Both the position numbers and the translations under genes were made by a program. From assembly GCF_015461805.1 (NCBI RefSeq), contig NZ_JACVZE010000005.1, forward strand, positions 434,001 to 498,000: a stretch of DNA of 64,000 nucleotides, written 5' to 3'. Positions within the stretch are counted from its first letter, which is position 1; each line of letters begins with the position of its first letter. Positions 16,461 through 24,783 of the stretch are shown piece by piece. Source of the stretch: Pseudomonas pisciculturae. GTDB lineage: Bacteria > Pseudomonadota > Gammaproteobacteria > Pseudomonadales > Pseudomonadaceae. The notes beneath the pieces were generated by a model. That model was not told the DNA's origin. It was given only the letters and a program-made list of their open reading frames with translations, and made no database searches.

Positions 16461-16505
16461 GGCGCCCACTGTTCAAGGGGTCGCCTACCAGAGAAATCTA
16501 ACCCC
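16461..16505 (+). promoter_or_regulatory. Candidate alternative RNA pairings of the attenuator
   Basis: GGCGCCC (16461-16467) can pair with GGGGTCGCC (16477-16485, one bulge). GGGGT (16477-16481) can instead pair with ACCCC at 16501-16505, the left arm of the terminator. The leader 3' end GGCGC (16439-16443) can also pair with GCGCC (16462-16466). Mutually exclusive stems of this kind are what an attenuator needs. Pairings were read by eye. Confidence 0.5.
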
Positions 16506-16537
16506 CGGTCGGCTCCCCGACCGGGGGTTTTGTTTTT
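16502..16537 (+). terminator. Attenuator terminator upstream of DAHP synthase
   Basis: CCCCCGGTCGG (16502-16512), loop CTCC and CCGACCGGGGG (16517-16527) form a perfect 11-bp GC-rich stem, followed by TTTTGTTTTT. It lies between the aromatic leader peptide and the downstream genes on the same strand. Confidence 0.88.
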
Positions 16538-16581
16538 CAGGCCTTCTAAAAACTTTGCAAGAACACTCAAGGAATTACGAC

Positions 16582-16734
16582 ATGAACTACGCCACCTATT
16601 ACCGCTACGACACCTGCACTGCATGGCGATTTAGCAAGCTCCGTTCGGGACAGCCTGCCGCCTCCGATCGGTCACCTCTTGGTGGCAAGCCAACACACGT
16701 AGCCGATACGGCCAATTGTCGAACACCCCAGTAG
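16582..16734 (+). CDS. Second small ORF with tyrosine-rich start, before DAHP synthase
   Basis: A 50-codon ORF with AAGGAA upstream. It opens MNYATYYRYDTCTAWRF: four Tyr, one Trp and one Phe in 17 codons. The rest is polar, with no recognised domain. Its TAG stop lies at the base of a hairpin that ends right before the ribosome-binding site of the DAHP synthase. It could be a second leader peptide tuned to tyrosine or a small protein of unknown role; no database match can be claimed. Confidence 0.5.
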   Translation: MNYATYYRYDTCTAWRFSKLRSGQPAASDRSPLGGKPTHVADTANCRTPQ

Positions 16735-16768
16735 GGCCAAGCGCGCGGGAATAGCCCGCCGCTTGCCC
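16734..16768 (+). promoter_or_regulatory. Strong hairpin abutting the DAHP synthase ribosome-binding site
   Basis: GGGCCAAGCG and CGCTTGCCC pair with one bulged C, and GCGGG pairs with CCCGC inside, around an AATAG loop. The stem ends at 16768 and AGGAAG begins at 16769. No U-run follows, so a translational rather than terminating role is more likely. Confidence 0.45.
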
Positions 16769-16782
16769 AGGAAGCCTTGAAT

Positions 16783-17862
16783 ATGAACTCTGCCACCGCC
16801 GCTCTGCCTGTCACCGCACTGACCTGCGCCAATGAAGCCCTGTCCCAACGCCTGCCCAGCGCCCTTGAGCTCAAGCACCAGTTGCCCCTCAGCCCGTTCC
16901 TCAATGAACAGATTCACGCCCATCGCCAGGCCGTGCGCGCCATTCTCAATGGCGAAGACTCACGCTTGCTGGTGATTGTCGGCCCGTGCTCGATCCACGA
17001 CCCCGAATCGGCTATGGAATACGCCCGCAACCTGAAGAAGCTGGCCCTGGACGTCAGCGATCAGATGCTGTTGGTGATTCGTGCCTACGTCGAAAAACCG
17101 CGCACCACCATCGGCTGGAAAGGCCTGGCCTACGACCCGCACCTGGACGGCAGCGATGACATGGCCGCCGGCCTCAGCCTGTCCCGCCAATTGATGCGCG
17201 AAATGCTGCGCCTGGGCCTGCCGGTCGCCACCGAACTGCTGCAACCCATGGCCGCCGGCTACTTCGATGATCTGCTCAGTTGGGTCGCGATTGGCGCACG
17301 CACTACCGAGTCACAAATCCACCGTGAAATGGCCAGCGGCCTGGGCATGCCCGTGGGCTTCAAAAATGGCACCGACGGCGGCGTAGCGATTGCCTGCGAT
17401 GCGATGCGCTCAGCGTCCCACCCGCACCGCCACTTCGGCGTCGACAGCCAGGGTCATCCGGCAATCATCCAGACCCCGGGCAACCCTGACACGCACCTGG
17501 TGCTGCGCGGGGGTCACCGTGGGCCAAACTACGATGCGCACAGCGTGGCGCAGGTGAAGCTCGACCTGGCCAAGTCCAAGGTCGCGGCGCGGATCATGGT
17601 CGATTGCAGCCATGCCAACAGCGGCAAAGACCCATTGCGTCAACCGGCGGTGTTCAACGAAGTGTTGGAGCAGCGCTTGCAGGGCGATACGTCGCTGATC
17701 GGCATGATGATTGAGAGTCACCTGTTCGAAGGTTGCCAGCCACTGAGCACGTCGATGAAGTACGGCGTGTCGGTGACGGACGGCTGCCTGGGTTGGGACG
17801 CTACCGAGCAGTTGCTGCGCGATGCTGCTGAGCGGTTGCGCGGGCAACACAAAACCGACTGA
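16783..17862 (+). CDS. 3-deoxy-7-phosphoheptulonate (DAHP) synthase, class I
   Basis: A 359-residue enzyme condensing phosphoenolpyruvate and erythrose 4-phosphate, the first step of the shikimate pathway. Signatures are VGPCSIHDPESAMEYA, KPRTTIGWKG, SWVAIGARTTESQIHREMASG and IMVDCSHANSGKDP, the type I(alpha) feedback-regulated family (E. coli AroF/AroG/AroH). The N-terminal 40 residues are the region that sets amino-acid feedback specificity; which isozyme this is cannot be read safely. The ATG at 16783 has AGGAAG at ideal distance; the in-frame TTG at 16777 is too close to it. Expression is probably controlled by the attenuator upstream. Confidence 0.96.
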   Translation: MNSATAALPVTALTCANEALSQRLPSALELKHQLPLSPFLNEQIHAHRQAVRAILNGEDSRLLVIVGPCSIHDPESAMEYARNLKKLALDVSDQMLLVIRAYVEKPRTTIGWKGLAYDPHLDGSDDMAAGLSLSRQLMREMLRLGLPVATELLQPMAAGYFDDLLSWVAIGARTTESQIHREMASGLGMPVGFKNGTDGGVAIACDAMRSASHPHRHFGVDSQGHPAIIQTPGNPDTHLVLRGGHRGPNYDAHSVAQVKLDLAKSKVAARIMVDCSHANSGKDPLRQPAVFNEVLEQRLQGDTSLIGMMIESHLFEGCQPLSTSMKYGVSVTDGCLGWDATEQLLRDAAERLRGQHKTD

Positions 17863-17878
17863 CCGGTGAAGGTCAACA

Positions 17879-17985
17879 TGTAGGAGCTGGCTTGCCTGCG
17901 ATAGCGGTGTGTCAGGCTGCATCTCTGTAGCTAATAGACCGCCTTCGCGGGCAAGTCGAATCGTCGCACCGCCGCTCCCACAGGG
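17879..17985. repeat. REP-type repeat pair (asymmetric)
   Basis: TAGGAGCTGGCTTGCCTGCG on the left and CGCGGGCAAGTCGAATCGTC followed by GCACCGCCGCTCCCACA on the right flank a short spacer containing GCGGTGTGTC. The right arm matches the large element at 48675-48799. This is intergenic between the DAHP synthase and dkgB. Confidence 0.65.
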
Positions 17986-18117
17986 GGGTTGGGGTGTCTG
18001 TAGCGACCGCTATTCGTGACCTGCGGTAAAGACTCCTTTTCGGTTTGGGCGGTTTTTCCGAAGGAACGACGGGCGGATACTCGACTCCATTGTTCACACG
18101 CCCTTCTGGAGTTACCG

Positions 18118-18936
18118 ATGTCTACCCCCCTGAAAAACGTACCAGCTTTTGGCCTTGGCACCTTCCGCCTGCAAGGCCAGGTGGTGATCGATTCGGTCAG
18201 CACCGGCCTGGAACTGGGCTACCGCGTCATCGATACCGCACAGATCTATGAGAACGAAGCAGACGTTGGCCAGGCCATCGCCAGCAGCGGTATTTCCCGG
18301 GATGAATTGTTCATCACCAGCAAGATCTGGATCGCCAATTTTGCCGAAGGGCAGTTGATCCCCAGCCTCAGGGAAAGCCTGCGCAAGCTCAAGACTGACT
18401 ACCTGGACCTGACCCTGATCCATTGGCCTTCGCCCGAAGACCAAGTGCCCGTCGCCGAATTCATGGGCCAATTGCTCGAAGCCAAACGCCTCGGCCTGAC
18501 ACGCCAGATCGGCATTTCCAACTTCACCATCGACTTGATGAAACAGGCCATTGCCGCCGTCGGCGCCGAGCATATCGCCACCAACCAGATCGAACTGCAC
18601 CCCTACCTGCAAAACCAGCAGGTGGCGGATTTCGCCACCGCCAACGGTATCCAGATCACCTCGTACATGACCCTGGCCTACGGTGAAGTACTCAAGGACC
18701 CGGTGATCCAGCAGATCGCCGAGCGCCACCAGGCGACTGCGGCGCAAGTCACGCTGGCTTGGGCGATGCAATTGGGCTATGCCGTGATCCCCTCCTCCAC
18801 CAAACGCGCCAACCTGGAAAGCAACCTCAAGGCCCTGCAACTGACCCTGAGCGCTGACGACATGGCGAAAATTGCCGGCCTGGAACGTGGCCACCGTTTG
18901 ACCAGCCCCAAGGGCATCGCACCGAAGTGGGACTAG
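18118..18936 (+). CDS. dkgB: Aldo-keto reductase, 2,5-diketo-D-gluconate reductase B type
   Basis: A 272-residue NADPH-dependent aldo-keto reductase. The catalytic tetrad is D39 (RVIDTAQIYENE), Y44, K69 (ITSKIW) and H102 (LIHWP). The NADP site near the C-terminus is AVIPSSTKRANLESNL. DkgB reduces 2,5-diketogluconate, methylglyoxal and other aldehydes. The start is the ATG at 18118 with GGAG upstream; the frame is open further left but without family support. Confidence 0.9.
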   Translation: MSTPLKNVPAFGLGTFRLQGQVVIDSVSTGLELGYRVIDTAQIYENEADVGQAIASSGISRDELFITSKIWIANFAEGQLIPSLRESLRKLKTDYLDLTLIHWPSPEDQVPVAEFMGQLLEAKRLGLTRQIGISNFTIDLMKQAIAAVGAEHIATNQIELHPYLQNQQVADFATANGIQITSYMTLAYGEVLKDPVIQQIAERHQATAAQVTLAWAMQLGYAVIPSSTKRANLESNLKALQLTLSADDMAKIAGLERGHRLTSPKGIAPKWD

Positions 18937-18944
18937 GCGCGGGG

Positions 18945-19367
18945 CTAAACCCTGGCCACCGGGGCACGTGACAGCTCGCGCAGCCACGGCAACACCCGCA
19001 GCCCGGCTGCGGCCGCGGGTGGGTCGATGATGTCCATGAAGTGTTCAAGATTGACGTTATCCGGCACGCCGGGCAGGCGTACCAGCACGGCCGGGCTGTT
19101 ACCGGGTGACGGGCCAAGGTCCAGATGATCGTAGACCAGCACATGCCGCGCCTGGGGTTGAGACCCGCAGGTCTGCACCGTGAGCCCGGCATTGATGATC
19201 AACACGTCAAACGGCTCAGCCGGGATGGCCGTGAGAATCTGGACCTCTTCGAAGGTCTGCACCGGGACAATCCGGTGATACCCCAGCTGGTTGAGCATTT
19301 TTTCGATGTACAGCCGTTGCAGGTGCTGTTCGTCGGCAATCAGGATGGTCAGTGCTTTATTCGGCAT
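18945..19367 (-). CDS. Degenerate response-regulator receiver protein
   Basis: A 140-residue single-domain protein with the start of a CheY-like fold (ALTILIADEQHLQRLYIEKM), but the expected phospho-acceptor aspartate is Asn59 (FDVLIINAGL), only one acidic pocket residue remains (D12) and the conserved lysine is not seen. The C-terminal half is poorly conserved. It lies 133 bp downstream of the BvgS-like kinase on the same strand, so may belong to that system as a non-phosphorylated partner. Function unknown. Confidence 0.7.
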   Translation of the reverse strand: MPNKALTILIADEQHLQRLYIEKMLNQLGYHRIVPVQTFEEVQILTAIPAEPFDVLIINAGLTVQTCGSQPQARHVLVYDHLDLGPSPGNSPAVLVRLPGVPDNVNLEHFMDIIDPPAAAAGLRVLPWLRELSRAPVARV

Positions 19368-19500
19368 GGCAAACCCCGGGCAGGCAGCGCTCGTCAGTGA
19401 GCGTGGCCCATTCTCCAGACATACCCCGAAGACAAAATCAGGCTTGTTCCCGTTCCTTGTAGGAGTTCTCCCAAATACACCAAATGGCTATCAACCCGAG

Positions 19501-22500
19501 TCAAACCTGATTGCTGTAACGCTCGAGGCTGTGATGCAAATCATCGATGGCCACACCTACCGCATCGACAGCAGCGCCCAGCGCCACACGATCCCGTTGC
19601 TCACAGACTTTTTCCAATGCTTCGCAGCAGGCGATCAGCGTATTGGCCTTGACCATCCGCGCGCCCCCTTTGGCACGGTGGGCCAGATCGTGCAATTGGG
19701 CGAAGTCCCCATGATTCAGCAGGCCAGGCAACAACTCACGATCGTCCTTGAGGCTGCCAAGCAACGGCACCAGCAATTCATTGAGCGCCCCCTGATCTGC
19801 CCCGGTCAGGGCGATCAGTGAACTCAAATCGAACAGCGGCTCGGCGTCATCGCTTGATGCTTTGGCCGTACGCGAGGCCAATGCCAAGCGCAAGTCCTCA
19901 AGCCCAGTAGGCTTGAACAGACAACCGTCCATGCCCGCTTGCCGGCAGCGCTCGGCCTCTTCCCGTTGGGCGTTGGCCGTAAAGCCCAGCAACAGGCACG
20001 GCTCCAACCCACGTAAACGCTCTTGTGCACGAATATCGCGCGCTAGGGCATAACCGTCCTTAAGAGGCATATTGCAATCGGTGATCACCCCATCGAAGTG
20101 CCCAGCCTGCCAAAGTGCAAGCCCTTGCACGCCCTCTTCGGCAGTGACGATGCTGTGCCCCAGAAAGTTCAACTGGCGCGCGAGCAGAAGGCGGTTGGCC
20201 GGGTAGTCGTCAACCACCAGGATGTCGAGCGCACGGGTTGTTGGCGTGTGCTGCACGGGCGAAAGCGTCGGCGCCGCAGAGGCCAGCGCCAGCGTCAATG
20301 TCACGTCCACCCGCGTGCCCTTGCCCAGTACGCTGCTCAAATGCAGTTGGCCGCCCATCATCTTGCACAGGCTTCGACTGATCACCAAACCCAACCCCGA
20401 ACCGCTACGCGCCGATTGCTCGTTGTTGCTGCCTTGGGTAAACGGGTTGAACAACCTTAATTGGTCCTCTGCGCTGATACCAATGCCGGTGTCTTCTACC
20501 CACAACCTCAGGCTCAACTCTTCGCCAACCAGCGACGGCGTGCCCTCAGCCCCCAGGCGTACCACGCCAGTCGACGTAAACTTGATGGCATTGCCCAGCA
20601 GATTCGACAACACCTGCTTTAGACGCAACGGGTCGATCAGCACCGACTGGTTGATCAATGGATCAAGCTCCACTTGCAGCACCAACCCCTTGTCCCGTGC
20701 AAGCCCTTCGAACACCCGCGCTACCGACGCCAGCAACTCCCGCAGATTGGAAGGCTCCAGCGTCAAAGAGAGGTGACCGGACTCGATTCGTGCAACATCA
20801 AGAATGTCGCCGATCAGCTCCAGCATGCTGCGGGACGCCACCGAGGCTACTTCCAGCGCATCTCGGTCAGCACGGCCCTGTTCGGCGTTTTTCAAGGCCA
20901 ACTCGATCATCCCGATCACCGCATTCATCGGCGTGCGGATTTCGTGGCTCATCGTCGCCAGGAACGTGGTCTTGGCCCGATTGGCGGAGTCAGCTTCCTC
21001 CTTGGCGTCCTGCAACTGACCGAGCAGGCGCTGGCGTTCGCTCACGTCGACCCAGCCGGCGATCATGCCCACCACCTTATCGTCACCATCACGGTAAGGC
21101 AGCATCCATTGGTAGATGGTCAATACGCCGCCGTTGGGCACCTTGAGCACGCGGTCCTGGATCTGCGGCTCGCCGCGTTCCATCAAGCGCAGATAATCAG
21201 CATGAAACGATTGGGCTTGCGGCGGGTTACCCGTATCGGTTTGCACCACGGTCTTGCCGATCACGTCTTCGAGCTTGAAGCCAAACACGTCCAGGTAGGC
21301 GTTATTGCAGGCCATCAACCGGCCCTGGCGGTCGCGCACATAAATCGGGTGGGGGGTGCCGTCGATCAATACGCTCATAAAGCGCATCTGGTCGCTCAAG
21401 GCCCTTTCGGCCTGAGTGCGTTTGTGTATCAAATTGCGCAGGTAGAAGACCCAGCCCAGAGTGATCAGCAACAGCATCGTGGCCAAGACAAACCCCTGGA
21501 TAATCACATTACGGTGACGCTTCCAGTAGCTGTCTTCGATGATGATTTCGCTGCGCCAATGGTTGGTCATCTCATCCATTTCTTCGGGTGTGATGCTCAG
21601 CATCGCCTTGTCGAGGATTGAATAGAGTTCCAACTGACTGCGATTGACACCAAAGGTAATGCGGGCGAGGTCTGTGCCCACCGTGCTGGTGATACGCAGG
21701 CGATCGCGGTAATTGCGCGCGATCATGTACCGCGCACTGATCAGCGAAACAACCGTCGCATCGACGCTGCCTTTGGCGACCAACTCCATCGCTTGCTCGG
21801 GGTTCTCGACGTCAACAAACCCGATGCTGGGGTAGTCGCGGGAAATTTGCGCTGCGAGACTGTTGCCACCGATGAATGCCAGGCGCTTTGCGCCCATGTC
21901 TTCCAGGGTAATCACGTGATCGTCGTCGGCGCGCACCACCAACACATAAGGGTTGGACAGGTACGGCCGGGTAAAACGCAGCTTCTCGCTGCGCTCGACG
22001 CTGGGGGTAATCACCGCGAGCATGTCCACCTGGCCGCTGCTGGCCTCGTCAATTTGACTGGGCAATGAACTGCCTTGCACCACCTCAAATTTCAAGCCCG
22101 TACGCAGGCTGATTCGCGATAACACCTCCGCGCTCAAACCCTCGAACTGCCCTCGCTCGTTGAAGAAGGACAGCGGCACGAACTTGTCGAGCACTGCCAC
22201 TCTCACCCGCGGATGCTTTTCGAGCCAACGCTGCTCGCGCTCACTCAAGCGCAATCGATCAGCCTCCAGGTAACCACTGCCCCCTGCACTCCAACGGCGC
22301 AGGATTTCCATCTGCTGATTAGCGGGTATAGCGGCCAACGCGGTGTTGATGATGTAAAGCAGTCGGGCATTGTCCTTGATCATCGCAAACCCGAATGGGT
22401 TGACTTCCAGCCCGGAAAAGTCCGCCAGGCGCACGTTATTGAGATGGTTCTTGTTGATCAGGTACCGGGCGCTGATGGCATCGCCCAGGTAAACATCCGC

Positions 22501-23118
22501 TTGGCCAAACGCCACTGCGCCGATCGCTTCGAAGGTCGAGGCAAACAGCAGCAACTGCGCTTGGGGGTAGAAGGCCTGGACGGCGCCAGGCTGCATGTAG
22601 TGGTAGAGCATCGCCAGCCGTTTGCCGGCCAGGTCGGGGCTCAATGAATGGCTGTCACCCGCGCGTGTCACCAGCACAGGTTGATCATTGGCATATGAGC
22701 GCGACAGTACCAACTGCGGGTCGGCGGCTTCATAACCATTGGCCGAGCCCAGAAAGTCCAGCGCGCCGGACTTGAGCGCATTGATGACTTCATCGCGGGT
22801 GTCATAACGCCGAACCTCGATCGGGACGTTCAGCATCAAGCTGATCAACCCCGCATAGTCAGCGGTGATACCTTCGAAATCGTCGTTATTGTTGCTCATG
22901 TCGAACGGCGCATAATCGGGTGCCGACACCCCCATCACCAACCTGCGCCGCTCACGTAGCCAGCGCCAGTCGGCTTCTTCAAGCGGTACGTCAGCGTTTT
23001 CGAGGGCAGAATGGCCGAGCAGCCGCAAGGGATGTGGTTCATCCAGGGCCATCGCCACACAAGGCAACAGCCCCATCAGCAGGATGGCTATGAGTCTCGC
23101 CAGCCGAGGGACGGTCAT
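19501..23118 (-). CDS. BvgS-like hybrid sensor histidine kinase
   Basis: A 1205-residue unorthodox sensor. In order: signal peptide (1-25), two periplasmic solute-binding (Venus-flytrap) domains (about 55-280 and 300-525), one transmembrane helix (about 540-562), a PAS domain (about 580-695), HisKA with FLATMSHEIRTPMNAVIGM, HATPase with NLLGNAIKF and GSGLGLVISRSL, a receiver domain with DILVVDDYPANR and phospho-acceptor in VITDCNMPLKDGYA, and a C-terminal HPt domain with LAHRAKGGARMV. Phosphate should pass His-Asp-His to the BvgA-like regulator, whose stop is one base before this ATG. The ligand is unknown; the tandem flytrap domains resemble those binding nicotinate-like or amino-acid signals. 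Confidence 0.95.
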   Translation of the reverse strand: MTVPRLARLIAILLMGLLPCVAMALDEPHPLRLLGHSALENADVPLEEADWRWLRERRRLVMGVSAPDYAPFDMSNNNDDFEGITADYAGLISLMLNVPIEVRRYDTRDEVINALKSGALDFLGSANGYEAADPQLVLSRSYANDQPVLVTRAGDSHSLSPDLAGKRLAMLYHYMQPGAVQAFYPQAQLLLFASTFEAIGAVAFGQADVYLGDAISARYLINKNHLNNVRLADFSGLEVNPFGFAMIKDNARLLYIINTALAAIPANQQMEILRRWSAGGSGYLEADRLRLSEREQRWLEKHPRVRVAVLDKFVPLSFFNERGQFEGLSAEVLSRISLRTGLKFEVVQGSSLPSQIDEASSGQVDMLAVITPSVERSEKLRFTRPYLSNPYVLVVRADDDHVITLEDMGAKRLAFIGGNSLAAQISRDYPSIGFVDVENPEQAMELVAKGSVDATVVSLISARYMIARNYRDRLRITSTVGTDLARITFGVNRSQLELYSILDKAMLSITPEEMDEMTNHWRSEIIIEDSYWKRHRNVIIQGFVLATMLLLITLGWVFYLRNLIHKRTQAERALSDQMRFMSVLIDGTPHPIYVRDRQGRLMACNNAYLDVFGFKLEDVIGKTVVQTDTGNPPQAQSFHADYLRLMERGEPQIQDRVLKVPNGGVLTIYQWMLPYRDGDDKVVGMIAGWVDVSERQRLLGQLQDAKEEADSANRAKTTFLATMSHEIRTPMNAVIGMIELALKNAEQGRADRDALEVASVASRSMLELIGDILDVARIESGHLSLTLEPSNLRELLASVARVFEGLARDKGLVLQVELDPLINQSVLIDPLRLKQVLSNLLGNAIKFTSTGVVRLGAEGTPSLVGEELSLRLWVEDTGIGISAEDQLRLFNPFTQGSNNEQSARSGSGLGLVISRSLCKMMGGQLHLSSVLGKGTRVDVTLTLALASAAPTLSPVQHTPTTRALDILVVDDYPANRLLLARQLNFLGHSIVTAEEGVQGLALWQAGHFDGVITDCNMPLKDGYALARDIRAQERLRGLEPCLLLGFTANAQREEAERCRQAGMDGCLFKPTGLEDLRLALASRTAKASSDDAEPLFDLSSLIALTGADQGALNELLVPLLGSLKDDRELLPGLLNHGDFAQLHDLAHRAKGGARMVKANTLIACCEALEKVCEQRDRVALGAAVDAVGVAIDDLHHSLERYSNQV

Positions 23119-23119
23119 T

Positions 23120-23749
23120 TCAGATCAGATGGTTGCGCTGGGCGAACTTGGACAGGTGCACCACCGAAGACATGTGCAGTTTTTCCTTGAGGCGGGTCTT
23201 GTAGGTACTAATAGTCTTGTGGCTCAGCAACATATCTTCAGCAATCTCCTTGTTGCCCAATCCCAGGGCCAGCTTTTGCAGCACCGTCAACTCCCGATCC
23301 GACAGGGACTCCACCAGCGCCTGCTCCGTGGTCTGCAAATCATCGCGCCGTACCGAACTGGTGGGCAGGCTGGGGAAGCAACTGTAGTTGGACATCACCG
23401 CCTTGATCGCCTTTTGCAACTCGTCCAGCTCGCCGGTCTTGGCCACAAACCCCATGGCTCCGGCACGCATGCATCGGGTGGAGAAAAACACGGCCAGATA
23501 CGAGGTGAGTACCAAAATCTTGCAAGGCAGTTCCAATGCCTTGATCCGGCTAATGACCTCCAACCCCCCGAGCTTGGGCATCGCCAGGTCGAGAATGACC
23601 AGGTCAGGGCGTTCCTCTCGCGCAATTTGCATGGCGTCGGCACCGTTGCCCGCTTCATAGATCTTATCGAAGCCTTCCTGCTTCAACAGGTACTTCACGG
23701 TGGCGCGTATAAAAGGGTGATCGTCCACAATTAAAGCTTTGTTGCTCAT
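23120..23749 (-). CDS. BvgA-like LuxR/NarL-family response regulator
   Basis: A 209-residue regulator: receiver domain with D9, D10, phospho-acceptor D54 (LVILDLAMPKLGG) and K104, then a LuxR-type helix-turn-helix (LSDRELTVLQKLALGLGNKE, SHKTISTYKTRLKEKL, about 145-205). It is followed one base later by the BvgS-like kinase gene, so the two are translationally coupled. In pseudomonads such pairs control fimbriae, biofilm or virulence-like traits; the regulon is not evident here. Confidence 0.94.
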   Translation of the reverse strand: MSNKALIVDDHPFIRATVKYLLKQEGFDKIYEAGNGADAMQIAREERPDLVILDLAMPKLGGLEVISRIKALELPCKILVLTSYLAVFFSTRCMRAGAMGFVAKTGELDELQKAIKAVMSNYSCFPSLPTSSVRRDDLQTTEQALVESLSDRELTVLQKLALGLGNKEIAEDMLLSHKTISTYKTRLKEKLHMSSVVHLSKFAQRNHLI

Positions 23750-24050
23750 AAGACTCCCCTGGGAGGATCAGTACGCTGACACATCACGCGGGGCCTCTCT
23801 ACCTGTCATAAATAACAGTTCCGACAAGCGGTAACTATTACGCTGCGCGGCACCTCAGGCAGTACAGGCCCCCTCTTGAAAAAACACGGTAAACACGTAA
23901 AGCCGCCCCCTGACTCCTGAGCAGGCGCAAGCGCGCAACCTTACCAACGGCGCGTTTTTTCAAATGAAGGGATAGTCTCGAATACTTGTAGGACTTTTCC
24001 TCACAAGAGCATAGCCAGCTTTGCGCAATGCAACGCTGGGTTTCAGGAGA
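23750..24050. other. Gene-free stretch upstream of the BvgA/BvgS-like operon
   Basis: No gene or repeat is seen. The left end must carry the leftward promoter of the two-component operon (AGGGGAG precedes the ATG at 23749). No clear terminator follows mgtC at the right end. Confidence 0.4.
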
Positions 24051-24767
24051 TTACTCGGTGGTACTTGGGCTCCAGAATGCCTGTACGACCAGGGTCGACA
24101 TCGAGATTCGCGCCACCAACGCGTCCAGCTCGTCACCGTCCACCGAGGTCACCGCCAGGGTGGCCTCGATTTCCACTTCATCCGTACCGAATGGCCGCAC
24201 GTCCACATCGCTGGCGGGGTAGTTACAGCGCGCCAGCTCAGCCTCCAATAACGCCAGTACGGCCTTTTGCTGGGTACGCCTTGCGATGACATACAAAATA
24301 TTGGTGACCTCCGCCGACACCACATCCAACGGCTGGCGGTTGATGTTATTGACGATCGGCCGCAGCAGCGTGTTGGCCGCCAGTACGAATAACGTGCCCA
24401 GCAGCGCCTCGAGAATCAGATCGGCACCGGCACAGGCCCCCACCGCCGCCGAGGCCCACAGGGTGGCGGCGGTGTTGAGCCCGCGTACATTGCCTTCTTC
24501 GCGCATGATCACGCCGGCACCAAGAAAGCCGATACCCGACACCACATAGGCCACCACCCGTACCGCACCTTCCGCACCGCCCAAGCGGTTGGCCATGTCG
24601 ACAAAGATCGCCGCGCCCACCGCCACCAGCACATTGGTGCGCAGCCCCGCCGTGCGCTGGCGATACTGGCGCTCAAAACCGATCAGGCCGCCGAGGATAA
24701 AGGCCGAGCTGAGGCTGACCAGGGTATCGATCAGGGAGTTGAGGTTGATGTTGTCGATTGCTTGCAT
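24051..24767 (-). CDS. mgtC: MgtC/SapB-family membrane protein
   Basis: A 238-residue protein with four or five N-terminal membrane helices (about residues 8-135), containing the family signature GGLIGFERQYRQRTAGLRTN and GIGFLGAGVIMRE, then a cytoplasmic ACT-like C-terminal domain (about 150-238). MgtC is induced by low Mg, inhibits F1Fo ATPase in Salmonella and supports growth in macrophages; it is not itself a Mg pump. The ATG at 24767 (MQAID) is chosen over 24797 because it has AAGGCG upstream. It is 16 bp downstream of mgtA on the same strand, the mgtA-mgtC order often seen in Pseudomonas. Confidence 0.92.
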   Translation of the reverse strand: MQAIDNINLNSLIDTLVSLSSAFILGGLIGFERQYRQRTAGLRTNVLVAVGAAIFVDMANRLGGAEGAVRVVAYVVSGIGFLGAGVIMREEGNVRGLNTAATLWASAAVGACAGADLILEALLGTLFVLAANTLLRPIVNNINRQPLDVVSAEVTNILYVIARRTQQKAVLALLEAELARCNYPASDVDVRPFGTDEVEIEATLAVTSVDGDELDALVARISMSTLVVQAFWSPSTTE

Positions 24768-24783
24768 AGGACGCCTTCCCTGT

